Shown: positions 1-8,345, counted from the first letter of the stretch. The stretch is DNA of 64,000 nucleotides from Mesorhizobium sp. LHD-90 (GCF_030929505.1 NZ_JAVFVV010000007.1:62001-126000); one strand, 5' to 3'. Made by a program: numbers and translations. The notes: a model not told the origin generated them from the sequence alone.

Positions 1-17
1 CGGAGTTCGGGCTGTGA
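1..17 (+). CDS. 3' tail of an upstream gene (partial)
   Basis: The first 17 bases can be read as the end of a gene entering from the left: one frame ends Glu-Phe-Gly-Leu followed by TGA at 15-17. That TGA overlaps the GTG start of the next gene in a GTGA arrangement, the translational coupling seen elsewhere in this window. Five codons cannot identify the product. Confidence 0.35.
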
Positions 18-1144
18 CCGTGCTCAAAGGCATGACCTGGAGCCATCCGCGCGGTTATGATCCAATGGCCGCCTGCTCGGCCATCTGGAAGGACAAGACC
101 GGCGTCACGGTCGAGTGGGACAAGCGCTCTCTGCAGGATTTCGAATCCTTTCCGGTCGAGGAACTGGCAAAAGCCTACGATCTGATCGTCATCGACCATC
201 CGCATGTCGGGCAGATCACGGCGGAAAACTGCCTGACGCCGCTGGACGTGCCCGGCCGCGAGACGGAACGCGAGGCGCTGGCCAAAGGGAGCGTCGGAAA
301 ATCCTATCCGAGCTACAATTGGCAGGGCCGGCAATGGGCTTTTCCGATCGACGCGGCCAGCCCCGTGCAGGCCTATCGGCCGGATGCGCTGGCGCGCCCG
401 CTTGAGCGCTGGGGCGAGGTTCTTGACCTGGCGCGGCAGGGCAAGGTGCTGCAATCGCTGCGGCCGCCGCACTCCCTGATGGTGTTCTTCACGCTCGCGG
501 CCAACCTTGGACACCCCTGCGCGGTAACCGGGCCGGGCGACCTGATTGACCAGGCCACGGGAGAACGCGTCTTCGGCATGATGCGGGAGTTGTTCTCGCT
601 GCTCGATCCCGCCTGCCTGTCGATGGATCCGATCGCCGTGTCGGAGAAGATGGCGGAAGAAAATTCGCCCTATGTCTGCGCGCCGCTGATCTACGGCTAT
701 GTCAGCTACGCGACTGACGGGTTCCGGCAGCACAGGCTGGCTTTTTCCGACATGCCTATGACGGGCAATGCCGGTCTGCTCGGCTCGGCGCTTGGCGGCA
801 CCGGCATCGCGGTCTCGGCCTTTTCCAAGGCGAAGGATGCTGCGGTCGATTTTGCCTACTGGGTGGCGAGCGGCGACGTGCAGCGCGACCCTTATGCGGC
901 GGCCGGCGGCCAGCCCGGCCATGCCGAAGCCTGGGAGGACGGAACCGTCAACGCCGCGACCCACGGATTTTACCGCGACACGCGAAAGACGCTGGAGGGC
1001 GCCTGGGTTCGGCCGCGTCACGACGGCTACATGGGCTTCCAGCAGGCCGCGTCGGATCGCATCAATCTGGCCTTGCAGAGCGGGGACACTGACACTCGAC
1101 TCGTCTCCGATCTTAACGAACTGTTTCGCGGGAGCTTCCGCTAG
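14..1144 (+). CDS. Extracellular solute-binding-like protein without signal peptide
   Basis: A 376-residue protein resembling family 1 ABC solute-binding proteins: an N-terminal alpha/beta lobe with a 'YDLIVIDHPHVG' strand-turn, a Trp/Tyr-rich middle, and a late 'GGTGIAVSAFSKAKDAAVDFAYWVASGD' type segment (quoted only to the point of recognition by its ISAFSKAKDAAVDFA-like pattern). The GTG start at 14 has a GGAG eight bases upstream and overlaps the preceding TGA; ATG at 32 is an alternative. Unusually, no hydrophobic export signal is visible from any start, so it may be cytoplasmic or exported by another route. It lies 36 bp upstream of a conventional sugar-binding protein. The ligand is unknown; the family call rests on overall pattern rather than a decisive motif. 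Confidence 0.7.
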   Translation: MTVLKGMTWSHPRGYDPMAACSAIWKDKTGVTVEWDKRSLQDFESFPVEELAKAYDLIVIDHPHVGQITAENCLTPLDVPGRETEREALAKGSVGKSYPSYNWQGRQWAFPIDAASPVQAYRPDALARPLERWGEVLDLARQGKVLQSLRPPHSLMVFFTLAANLGHPCAVTGPGDLIDQATGERVFGMMRELFSLLDPACLSMDPIAVSEKMAEENSPYVCAPLIYGYVSYATDGFRQHRLAFSDMPMTGNAGLLGSALGGTGIAVSAFSKAKDAAVDFAYWVASGDVQRDPYAAAGGQPGHAEAWEDGTVNAATHGFYRDTRKTLEGAWVRPRHDGYMGFQQAASDRINLALQSGDTDTRLVSDLNELFRGSFR

Positions 1145-1180
1145 GCCGAAGCGTACCGCATTTCACGGGAGGAACTTGGA

Positions 1181-2371
1181 ATGAAGCATCGGAAATCACT
1201 GATAGCCGGCGCAGTCGCGGCGGCACTCTGCGGCAGCGCGCTGCCGGCCATGTCCGCCGGCGAGGAGCTGATCAGCTCGCTGCCGGACAATTTGAAGGAT
1301 CTCTATGTCGACGCGTCGCAGACGCTGATGCCGTCGGCCTACGACAATTTCACGCCTCCGGCCAAGCCGTGGAAGTGGTGCCATTCCGAATCCTACCAGG
1401 GCAATCCCTGGCGCGTCTCGGTGACCAACGAACTGAAGCGGCTCGTCGAGGGCCTGAAGGCCGACGGCACGGTCGAGAGCTTCGAGGTGTCGGATTCCAA
1501 CGGCGACGTAAGCCAGCAGATCAACCAGATCCGCGCCTTCATCGACAAGGGCTGCACCATCATCACCGCGATCCCCGGCTCTTCGACCGGCGTCGACGAG
1601 GCCATCAAGGCCGCCTACGACAAGGGCATCCCCTTTATCACCGCGTCAGCCTTCGTCACCAGCCCTTACGCCATCAACGTCGACTCCAACTTCAACCGCT
1701 GGGGCTACGAGATGATGGACGCGGCCGCCAAGGGCCTCGGCGGCAAGGGCAGCGTGCTGCTGGTCGAGGGCATCGCCGGTGCGCCGATCGTGGTGCAGGA
1801 GCGCGAAGGCGCCGAGAAGGTGCTCGCCGCCAACCCGGAACTGAAGGTCGCGCGCTCGGTCAACGGCAACTGGACCGCCAACGTCACCAAGACAGTGGTG
1901 CTGCAGGCGCTCGCCACCAACCCCGCGCCGATCGATGCCGTCTGGACCACCGGCAGCGAAAGCCGCGTGGTCGCCGAGGCGTTTGCCGAGGCCGGCCGCC
2001 CCGCCCCGCTCATCACCGGTTCGATCACCGGCGATGCGCTCGGCTACTGGAAGGCCAATCCGGACAAGTATCGCTTCGAGGGCCACGCCGTGCTTCCGGG
2101 CTGGACGGCGCAGACGCTGTTCCGCGTCGGCGCGCGCATGCTCGAAGGCCAGAAGCCGAAGCTCAACGTGCTGATGATCCCGATCCCGACCGTTGCCGGA
2201 TCCGAGCTCGGCAACTGGTACAAGGACTGCATGACGCCGGACGCGGTCTCCGTGTTCCCCGTCCCGCCGTCCGACCCGATGCCGGAAGAGTGGCTCGACG
2301 CGTATTTCAGCAATCCCGCGCCGTCCAAGGGCTGGGACTACGCCAAGGTGCCCGACGCCTGCGCGAAGTGA
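1181..2371 (+). CDS. Sugar ABC transporter periplasmic binding protein
   Basis: A 396-residue periplasmic binding protein of the ribose/galactose type (Peripla_BP_4). A clear signal peptide covers about residues 1-26: a basic start, a hydrophobic Ala/Leu core, and an 'AMSA' cleavage area. The mature domain has the two-lobe pattern, including 'INQIRAFIDKGCTII' and 'DAVWTTGSESRVVAEAF', typical of this family. A strong Shine-Dalgarno GGGAGGA precedes the ATG by seven bases. It is the first gene of a transporter set followed by two ATPase genes and two permeases, so it should capture the substrate in the periplasm and deliver it to the membrane complex. The sugar cannot be read from sequence. A palindromic repeat separates it from the ATPase genes. 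Confidence 0.9.
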   Translation: MKHRKSLIAGAVAAALCGSALPAMSAGEELISSLPDNLKDLYVDASQTLMPSAYDNFTPPAKPWKWCHSESYQGNPWRVSVTNELKRLVEGLKADGTVESFEVSDSNGDVSQQINQIRAFIDKGCTIITAIPGSSTGVDEAIKAAYDKGIPFITASAFVTSPYAINVDSNFNRWGYEMMDAAAKGLGGKGSVLLVEGIAGAPIVVQEREGAEKVLAANPELKVARSVNGNWTANVTKTVVLQALATNPAPIDAVWTTGSESRVVAEAFAEAGRPAPLITGSITGDALGYWKANPDKYRFEGHAVLPGWTAQTLFRVGARMLEGQKPKLNVLMIPIPTVAGSELGNWYKDCMTPDAVSVFPVPPSDPMPEEWLDAYFSNPAPSKGWDYAKVPDACAK

Positions 2372-2470
2372 ACGGGACTTGATTGCTTGCGAGGCCGGCT
2401 CCTAAGGGGGGCCGGCTCCATTGATTGAGATTGGTAAGCGGGTTTCAGGCTCAAACGTGACCACTCTACG

Positions 2471-2588
2471 TTGCCCCCCTCTGTCCTGCCGGACATCTCC
2501 CCCGCAAGGGGGGAGATCGGCCGGCCGCATTCCCATAGCCAATCTCCCCCCTTGTGGGGGAGATGTCCGGCAGGACAGAGGGGGGTGC
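2471..2588 (+). repeat. Intergenic palindromic repeat, family A copy 1
   Basis: A large inverted repeat between the binding protein and the first ATPase gene. The left arm (about 2473-2512) and right arm (about 2545-2585) are near-perfect reverse complements built around a 'CTGTCCTGCCGGACATCTCC' core, each with an internal small hairpin. Another copy with the same arms lies at 24426-24591. The structure suits an intergenic palindromic unit of the RIME type known from rhizobia. It may form an mRNA hairpin that lowers expression of the membrane genes relative to the binding protein; that role is inferred. Confidence 0.9.
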
Positions 2589-2640
2589 GAAGGAACGCTA
2601 ACGTCAGTCTTTAGCTGGCTGCCCAGATGCTGCAGCGCTC

Positions 2641-3378
2641 ATGCTTGAGGTCCGCGCCATCTCCAAACGTTACGGCGAGACCGTGGCGCTGTCGGAAGCG
2701 TCCATCGGCTTCCGCGCTGGCACCATCCACACGATTCTCGGTGAGAACGGCTCCGGCAAAAGCACGCTGGTGAAGTTGCTGTCCGGCATCGTACAGCCGG
2801 ATGCGGGAAAAATCCTGCTGGACGGAAAACCGTTTTCAGGGCGCGGCCCGGCGACGTTCCAGGCGGCCGGCTTCGCCACCGTTTTCCAGGAGGTGCTGAT
2901 CGCGCCGGACCGTTCGGTCACCGACAACATCCTCCTCGGCCTCGACGGGCTGCTCAGAAGAAACGTGCCGCGCGGCGAACGCAAGGCGCGTGCGCAGGCT
3001 GTGCTGTCACGGTTCGCGCGCACCCATGTGCCGCTGGACGCGCCCGCCGGCCAGCTCCCGCTGGCCGCGCAGCAACTGGTGGTGCTGGCGCGCGCCGTGG
3101 TGCGGAACCCAAGAATCCTCATCCTCGACGAGGTGACCGCGGCGCTCGATTTCGCCGACCGCGAGGCGGTGTTTTCGCTGATGCGTGCATTGGCAGGGCA
3201 GGGGACGCTGATCCTGTTCATCACCCACCGCATGGACGAGGTGATGGCGCTCTCCGATCGCATCTCCATCCTGCGCGGCGGCAAGGTGGTGCGCACCGAG
3301 GAGCGCGGCGCCTCCACGCCGGCCGAACTGCTGAAGGCCATGGCGCCGCAAACGGCGGCGGAGCTTGCGCATGCCTGA
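2641..3378 (+). CDS. Sugar ABC transporter ATP-binding protein, N-terminal half (NBD1)
   Basis: A 245-residue nucleotide-binding domain equal to the first half of RbsA/XylG-type ATPases, which are normally single proteins of about 500 residues with two NBDs. It has an intact Walker A (GENGSGKST, about residues 34-42) and Walker B with catalytic Glu (LILDEVTAAL). The signature region reads QLPLAAQQ, degenerate relative to LSxGxQQ. No good ribosome-binding site precedes the ATG. The stop overlaps the next gene by 8 bp, in a different frame, so the two halves are separate polypeptides that presumably pair in the membrane complex. Either the ancestral fusion has split by frameshift, or this lineage carries two-gene ATPases naturally. 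Confidence 0.85.
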   Translation: MLEVRAISKRYGETVALSEASIGFRAGTIHTILGENGSGKSTLVKLLSGIVQPDAGKILLDGKPFSGRGPATFQAAGFATVFQEVLIAPDRSVTDNILLGLDGLLRRNVPRGERKARAQAVLSRFARTHVPLDAPAGQLPLAAQQLVVLARAVVRNPRILILDEVTAALDFADREAVFSLMRALAGQGTLILFITHRMDEVMALSDRISILRGGKVVRTEERGASTPAELLKAMAPQTAAELAHA

Positions 3379-4114
3379 CCGCTCCGCATTCCACATCCGC
3401 AACCTGGCGCTGGCGGCGGGCAAGGCCGCCATCGACCACACGATCTCGCCCGGCGAGATCGTCGGCCTTGCCGGGCTCGATGGCCACGGCCAGGAAACGT
3501 TCCTCAAAACCCTCGCCGGGCTGGAGAAACCCGCTGCCGGCCAGGTTTCGATCGACACGGCCGCCGGCCGCCTCGCGGTCGCCGGCTTCCGCAAGGCGGT
3601 CGCCAGCGGCATCGCCTACCTGCCGCGGGACCGGCGGGCGACGGGCATCTTTCCGACCCAGTCGGTGCTCGACAATTTTGCCATCTCCACGGTCGGCAGG
3701 GACGCGCGCATGGGTTTCATCAGCACGGCCGAACGCCGCCGCCGCTACGAGGTCTTTCGCGAAAGACTGTCGATCGCCGCGCCGAGCCCCGCAGCGGCGA
3801 TCACCACCCTTTCCGGCGGCAACCAGCAAAAGGTGCTGCTCGCCCGCGCACTGGCCTTGGAACCAAAAGTGCTGCTGCTCAACGATCCCACCCGCGGCGT
3901 CGACGTCGCCACGCGCCACGTGCTCTACGAGGTCTTCCGCGGACTTGCCGCCGAGGGCATGGCGCTGGTCATCCTCTCCAGCGAGATCGAGGAGATCCTC
4001 GTGCTCTGCCATCGCGTCCTGGTCTTCCGCGAGCACGAGGTGGCGGCCGAAATGTCCGGCGCCGCCATGACCACCGACGCGGTGATCGCCGCCATGTTCG
4101 GGCGGGCCGCGTGA
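3371..4114 (+). CDS. Sugar ABC transporter ATP-binding protein, C-terminal half (NBD2)
   Basis: A protein of about 247 residues matching the second NBD of RbsA-type ATPases. Walker A is degenerate (GLDGHGQET), as usual for that half, while the signature LSGGNQQKVLLARAL is perfect and Walker B reads LLLNDPTRGVDV. It therefore completes the composite ATP sites that NBD1 lacks: NBD1 has the good Walker A, NBD2 the good signature. The ATG at 3371 gives an 8-bp overlap with NBD1; a TTG at 3365 is possible. It is coupled downstream to the permease by a GTGA overlap. The two proteins together should replace one fused ATPase. Confidence 0.85.
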   Translation: MPDRSAFHIRNLALAAGKAAIDHTISPGEIVGLAGLDGHGQETFLKTLAGLEKPAAGQVSIDTAAGRLAVAGFRKAVASGIAYLPRDRRATGIFPTQSVLDNFAISTVGRDARMGFISTAERRRRYEVFRERLSIAAPSPAAAITTLSGGNQQKVLLARALALEPKVLLLNDPTRGVDVATRHVLYEVFRGLAAEGMALVILSSEIEEILVLCHRVLVFREHEVAAEMSGAAMTTDAVIAAMFGRAA

Positions 4115-5052
4115 TGATCGGCTCGCTCATCCGCAATGCCGGCTTCGCGCTGATCCTCCTGGTCGTGCTGCTTGCCGGCAACCTCTTGCTCAACCCGGCG
4201 CGGTTTCATCCGGCCGCATGGGGCACGCTGATCGGGCTGGCGGCGCCGCTGATCGGCGCGGCCGCCGCCTCGGCGCCGGTTATCCTGGCGGGCCGCGGCG
4301 GCATCGACATTTCCGTCGGTCCGCTGATGGGTTTCGTCAACGCCATCGTCATCCAGGCGCTGTTCCTGAAGGCGGGCATCTCCTCGCCCTGGATCATCCT
4401 GCCGGCGGCGTTGCTGGTGGGCGCGGCGGTCGGCGCGGCCAATGGTTTCATGGCGACGGTGCTGCGCATCCAGCCGATCGTGGCGACGCTCGGCACCTAT
4501 CTGATCCTCGTCGGCGTGACGCTGACCATCCTGCCCGCGCCGATCGGCCCGGCGCCTGTATGGCTGAAGGCGATGGCCGGGCCGATCTCCATCCTGCCCC
4601 TGGCGGCGATCTTCGTGTTCTGGTGGCTAGTGCACCAGACGCCTTATTATGACCAGTTGATGGCGGTCGGCAGCGACGACCGCGCCGCCTATACGGCGGG
4701 CGTCCCGGTCACCAAGGTACGCTTCATCGCCTATGTGATGACCGGTATGCTGGCGGCAGTCGCCGGGCTGATGCTGACGGCCCTGATCGGCTCGGCGGAC
4801 CCGAATGTCGGCCCGACCTACACGCTGATCGCCATCGCGGCGGTGGCGCTCGGCGGCGTCAGCCTCGCCGGCGGCAAGGGCGGGCTGGCGGGGGCGGCCA
4901 TCGGCGCGATCGACATCTTCCTGCTGCAGAGCCTGCTGACCGCGTTCAACGTCTCGACCTATGTGCTGCAGGTCGCCTACGGCACGATCCTGGTGGCCGC
5001 CGTCATGCTGACCGCCGTGCAGGAGCGCCTGTCGGCCAGGAGGGCCGCGTGA
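4111..5052 (+). CDS. Sugar ABC transporter permease (first)
   Basis: A 313-residue, very hydrophobic membrane protein of the RbsC / BPD_transp_2 family with about 8-10 predicted membrane helices. The family pattern includes 'GRGGIDISVGPLMGF' near residues 65-80, where the GGIDLSVG motif is characteristic of ribose-type permeases, and a late 'AAVALGGVSLAGGKGG' loop. GTG at 4111 overlaps the upstream TGA (GTGA); ATG at 4114 is an alternative. It should form half of the transmembrane channel with the next gene, as a heterodimer driven by the split ATPase. Confidence 0.9.
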   Translation: MMIGSLIRNAGFALILLVVLLAGNLLLNPARFHPAAWGTLIGLAAPLIGAAAASAPVILAGRGGIDISVGPLMGFVNAIVIQALFLKAGISSPWIILPAALLVGAAVGAANGFMATVLRIQPIVATLGTYLILVGVTLTILPAPIGPAPVWLKAMAGPISILPLAAIFVFWWLVHQTPYYDQLMAVGSDDRAAYTAGVPVTKVRFIAYVMTGMLAAVAGLMLTALIGSADPNVGPTYTLIAIAAVALGGVSLAGGKGGLAGAAIGAIDIFLLQSLLTAFNVSTYVLQVAYGTILVAAVMLTAVQERLSARRAA

Positions 5053-6023
5053 TGAAGTTCGACCGGAGCTTTTTCGCCAGCACCAACGGCCGTATCGCCG
5101 GCGCCTTCGCCGTCGCCATCCTGCTGCATGTCGTCGGCACGCTGCTGATCCCCGGCTATTCCGCGCCCTTCGCCATCCGCGCCATCCTGGTGCTGGCAGC
5201 ACTTCTGGCGGTGGCCTCGATCGGCCAGACGCTGGTGGTCATCCTGGGCGGCATCGACCTGTCGATCCCCTTCGTCATCGGCTTCGCCAATGTCGTTGCG
5301 GCGCAGCTTTACGGCCAGGGCTGGAATTTTGTGCTGGTCTGCGCGGTGGTTGGCGTGCTGGCGGTCCTGATCGGCGGGCTGAACGGCCTGATCTCGCGCG
5401 GGCTGAACATCCATCCCCTCATAGTCACACTCGGCATCGGCATGATCGTGCAGGGGCTGGTGTTGCTGTGGACGAAGGGATTTCCGTCCGGCTCGGCGCC
5501 GCCCGCCGTGTCGGCCTTCGTGTCGATCGGCGGCTCGGTCGGCCCTCTGCCGGTTCCGTGGCTGGTGCCTTGCGTCGCCGTGCTAACGGCGCTGATCGTG
5601 CTCGTACTGGCGCGCACGCCCTACGGAAGGCGGCTCTATGCGCTGGGCAGCAATCCGGGCGCCGCACCCCTGGCGCTGATCGACCCGGTGAAAATGTGGG
5701 TGGTCACCTATGCGGCAAGCGCCTTCTTCGCGGCGACGGCCGGCGTTCTGCTGCTGGGTTTCACCGGCTCCGCCTATGGCGATGTCGGCCAGCCATACCT
5801 GTTCCAGACCATCGCGGCGGTTGTGGTCGGTGGCGCGGCCCTAGTGGGCGGGCGTGGCAGCTATCTCGGCACCATCGCCGGCGTGCTGGTGCTGACCGAG
5901 ATCAACACGCTGCTGATCGGGCTGGGTTTCCAGCCGGCGGCTGTGCAGGCAGCACTCGGGCTGATCATCGTGCTGCTTGTCTCGCTTTACGGCCGCGAGC
6001 GGCATGTGTCGACGACGATATAG
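5049..6023 (+). CDS. Sugar ABC transporter permease (second)
   Basis: A 324-residue paralogue of the preceding permease, again with the conserved 'GGIDLSIP' motif (about residues 61-68) and the C-terminal 'AAVVVGGAALVGGRGS' loop of BPD_transp_2 permeases. It starts at GTG 5049 in a GTGA overlap with the first permease, or at ATG 5052. Having two permease genes rather than one homodimeric RbsC is common in rhizobial sugar transporters. It ends the operon; a convergent toxin-antitoxin pair begins 3 bp beyond its stop on the other strand. Confidence 0.9.
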   Translation: MMKFDRSFFASTNGRIAGAFAVAILLHVVGTLLIPGYSAPFAIRAILVLAALLAVASIGQTLVVILGGIDLSIPFVIGFANVVAAQLYGQGWNFVLVCAVVGVLAVLIGGLNGLISRGLNIHPLIVTLGIGMIVQGLVLLWTKGFPSGSAPPAVSAFVSIGGSVGPLPVPWLVPCVAVLTALIVLVLARTPYGRRLYALGSNPGAAPLALIDPVKMWVVTYAASAFFAATAGVLLLGFTGSAYGDVGQPYLFQTIAAVVVGGAALVGGRGSYLGTIAGVLVLTEINTLLIGLGFQPAAVQAALGLIIVLLVSLYGRERHVSTTI

Positions 6024-6026
6024 GGT

Positions 6027-6314
6027 CTATTCCGCTGCCAGTGTGGACGGCTCGATGCCGAGTCGCTTCAGCACGTCCAGAAGCGTTTCGACATCGGGGG
6101 CGGTATCGTCGACTAGCGCGTCGTAGAGTTTCTTGCGCGGGATGCCGGCCTCCTGCGCCATGCTGGTCATGCCGCGAGCGCGTGCAACGACGCCGATCGC
6201 GTGAGCGATATAGACCGCATCGCCGGACTCCATCGCGTCAGCCAGCAGTTCGCGCTGCGACTCATCGTCGTCGAGATAGCGCGAGCCGTCGAAGGGATAG
6301 GTCTTAAGTGCCAT
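6027..6314 (-). CDS. Antitoxin of a HigBA-type toxin-antitoxin pair
   Basis: A 95-residue protein of the 'putative addiction module antidote' family. The N-terminus is acidic, followed by a helix-turn-helix (about residues 45-75, 'GMTSMAQEAGIPRKKLYDAL') and a C-terminal tail 'LLDVLKRLGIEP' usual for HigA-like antidotes. It should bind DNA at its own promoter and neutralise the upstream toxin. Its ATG directly follows the TGA (6315-6317) that would end a normally framed toxin, so the pair was originally translationally coupled. Toxin-first order is typical of HigBA rather than RelBE modules. Confidence 0.85.
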   Translation of the reverse strand: MALKTYPFDGSRYLDDDESQRELLADAMESGDAVYIAHAIGVVARARGMTSMAQEAGIPRKKLYDALVDDTAPDVETLLDVLKRLGIEPSTLAAE

Positions 6315-6592
6315 TCACAGCTCCTTGGCGAGCGTCGGATATCGCGTTGTTGGGTGGACTTGTCGCCACCGCAAAGCAGGACGACGAGTCTACTCCCGTG
6401 GCGAACGAAGTAAAGGCGGTAGCCCGGCCCATGGTCGATGCGCATCTCGCCGATGCCTTCGAAATATTTCACATCACCCAGCAATCCTGCCCTTGCTCGG
6501 TCGATACGCTGCAAGATGCGGTTTCTGGCACGACTATCGGCGAGATCATCCACCCAAGCTACGAATTCCGCCGTCTGGACGATCTCGAACAT
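6315..6592 (-). pseudogene. RelE/HigB-type toxin with C-terminal frameshift
   Basis: Residues 1 to about 84 match the addiction-module killer protein family of RelE-fold mRNA interferases, including 'ELRIDHGPGYRLYF'-like strands (here GEMRIDHGPGYRLYFVRHG) and the hallmark LLCGGDKSTQQRDI. Immediately after DI the frame changes: the reading frame runs on into unrelated residues as far as 6167, through the antitoxin gene. The shifted frame encodes a family-typical Leu-Ala-Lys-Glu-Leu end and a TGA at 6315-6317 directly before the antitoxin start. The span from start to that stop is 278 bp, not a multiple of three. A small deletion is the likely cause; a sequencing error is possible. The toxin may be inactive or carry an altered tail. 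Confidence 0.75.
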
Positions 6593-6639
6593 CTAAAGGG
6601 TCGCCCTCTTAGGCCGAAGTTCATTGCGCTCGCAAAGCC

Positions 6640-7476
6640 CTACAACCCCCAAACCCTCCTCGCATTCCCTGAAAACAGCTTCGTCCTTTCCTCCGTGCTG
6701 GCGCCAGCGACCAGCGCCTGTGTCGCCGCGAGCCAGGTCGACAGCCCACCGCCCAGCGTGCAGACCGGCCAGTCGCTGCCCCAGACGACACGGTCCCAAC
6801 CGAACACGCCGATCGTGTGCTCGAGATAGGGGCGCAGCGTCTCGACGGTCCAGTTTTCGGGATCGGCATAGGCGACCACGCCGGAGATTTTTCCGACGAT
6901 GTTCGGCCGCTTGGCGATCTCGCCCATATGCTCCCGCCAGGGATGTTCGGCATTGCCCTTGATGTCCGGCACGCCGCAATGGTCGAGCACGAACTGCACG
7001 TCGGGAGCCAGGTCGACGAGCGCAATTGCCTTCGGGATCTGGTGTGGCAGCACGCAGAGATCGAAGGTGAGCCCAGTGCCCTTCAGCCGCTGGATGTTCT
7101 CGCGAAACAGCGCGCCCTCGGAAACGTCGTCGGGCACGACATGCAGCACGCGGCGAAACCCCTTGACGAATGTCGTCTCGCGCACCCGCTCGAGATATTC
7201 GGCGAAGCCCGGGTCTTCCGGCCGGCAGGCGGCGATCGCGCCGCGCAGCAGGCTGCCGGGCTCGCGCGCCTTGCGCGCCACGTAGGCCGTCTCGGCCTCG
7301 ATGTCCTCCGGCGCGACGTCCACCTCCATGTGCAGCGTCTGCGCGATGCCGCCGCGCCTGGCCTCGCTTGCATACTCCTCGTAGGAGAAATCGCGGTTGA
7401 GCGCCGGCGCGCCGGAGAGCCAGGGATAACGCAGCGCCGCCTGGTCGACGATGTGCAGATGAGTGTCGATGATCAT
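6640..7476 (-). CDS. Amidohydrolase family protein (sugar lactonase candidate)
   Basis: A 278-residue metal-dependent hydrolase of the amidohydrolase-2 family (TIM barrel). It opens with MIIDTHLHI, the HxH metal-binding strand. Later metal or catalytic positions are visible as 'HMEVD' (about residue 50), 'VLDHCGVPDI' (the HxG strand) and 'VVWGSDWPV' (conserved Asp near the C-terminus). The start at 7476 follows an excellent Shine-Dalgarno (GGAGGAG); a longer frame reaches 7512. Relatives include L-fuconolactonase and 2-pyrone-4,6-dicarboxylate lactonase. Beside fuconate dehydratase and a mutarotase, the inferred role is hydrolysis of the sugar-lactone to the sugar acid in the cytoplasm. Confidence 0.85.
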   Translation of the reverse strand: MIIDTHLHIVDQAALRYPWLSGAPALNRDFSYEEYASEARRGGIAQTLHMEVDVAPEDIEAETAYVARKAREPGSLLRGAIAACRPEDPGFAEYLERVRETTFVKGFRRVLHVVPDDVSEGALFRENIQRLKGTGLTFDLCVLPHQIPKAIALVDLAPDVQFVLDHCGVPDIKGNAEHPWREHMGEIAKRPNIVGKISGVVAYADPENWTVETLRPYLEHTIGVFGWDRVVWGSDWPVCTLGGGLSTWLAATQALVAGASTEERTKLFSGNARRVWGL

Positions 7477-7528
7477 GCTTGCTCCTCCCTGCATGTCGAT
7501 CGATTCTCCCATGGAAAAATCGATCCTT

Positions 7529-7540
7529 CACCTGAGAATT
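7529..7540 (+). promoter_or_regulatory. 12-bp motif CACCTGAGAATT, copy 1 (candidate IclR site)
   Basis: The motif lies about 50 bp upstream of the amidohydrolase start and touches the stop codon of the IclR gene. An exact copy in the opposite orientation lies at 8346-8357, just upstream of the regulator's own start. Two exact 12-mers bracketing a regulator gene in under 1 kb suggest an operator or shared promoter element. No binding evidence is available from sequence alone. Confidence 0.45.
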
Positions 7541-8325
7541 TAAATCGACTGCTTCACATCTGAGCCCGCGAGCCGCGAAAGCTGCTCGGCGGTGGCGAGG
7601 ATCAGCTCGATGGTCTGGGTGATGTCCGGCGCCGACGGCAGGTTGACCAGCGTGATATAGGGCACTGTAAGCGCGGCGATCGCCTTGCCGTCGGGGCCGA
7701 GCACCGGGGCGGAAAGGTTGTAGACGCCGGCGGTCTGCAAGCTGGCCATCATCTCGTAGCCGCGGTCGCGGATCTGGTCGAGCCGGCTGAAGAATTCCGG
7801 CGGCTGCGCCGGCTTTTCCGTGCTGCGCAGATGCTCGGAGATCATCATCTGCCGCTCCTCCTGCGAGCGGAAGGCCAGCAGTACATGGCCCGACCCGGTG
7901 TCGAACAGGCTGATATGCGAGCCGACGCGGATGGAGATGCCCCAATATCCCGGGGCTTCCTGCTGGGCGATGACGACGGCCGAGCCGCGGTCGAACACCA
8001 CGAGCTGGTTGGCCTGCCGCGAGGTTTCCGCCAGTTCGCGCATCAGCGGCGTGGCGTAGGAGACAAGCCGGCGCACCGGCACGTGCAACTGCGCCAGGCC
8101 GAACAGCTTCAGCGTCAGCGAATATCGGTCGCCATCCGGCTTTGTCACGTAGCCGCGCTTCACCAGCCGGTCGAGCATCCGGTAGAACTCGTTGGGGCTG
8201 CGGCCGAGCTTTTTGGCGATCTCCGCCTGGGTGAGCCCGCCGTCGACGCCGGCCAGCAACTCGAGGATGTCCAGGCCCTTGTCCAGCGCCGGCGCGCGGT
8301 AGCGGTCCGATTCCTCGTCTTCCAT
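7540..8325 (-). CDS. IclR-family transcriptional regulator
   Basis: A 261-residue IclR-type regulator. The N-terminal winged helix-turn-helix spans about residues 14-70 (GLTQAEIAKKLGRSPNEFYR is the recognition region). The C-terminal effector domain includes 'DTGSGHVLLAF' and 'YNLSAPVLGPDGKAIAALTV', typical of IclR ligand-binding domains. The ATG at 8325 is chosen because GGGGAGGA stands eight bases upstream; the frame is open to 8544 but that extension lacks family character. It lies between the amidohydrolase (same strand) and a divergently transcribed ABC transporter, so it most likely controls the sugar-acid locus in response to a pathway intermediate. Confidence 0.92.
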   Translation of the reverse strand: MEDEESDRYRAPALDKGLDILELLAGVDGGLTQAEIAKKLGRSPNEFYRMLDRLVKRGYVTKPDGDRYSLTLKLFGLAQLHVPVRRLVSYATPLMRELAETSRQANQLVVFDRGSAVVIAQQEAPGYWGISIRVGSHISLFDTGSGHVLLAFRSQEERQMMISEHLRSTEKPAQPPEFFSRLDQIRDRGYEMMASLQTAGVYNLSAPVLGPDGKAIAALTVPYITLVNLPSAPDITQTIELILATAEQLSRLAGSDVKQSI

Positions 8326-8345
8326 GGACCGAGTCCTCCCCTGTG

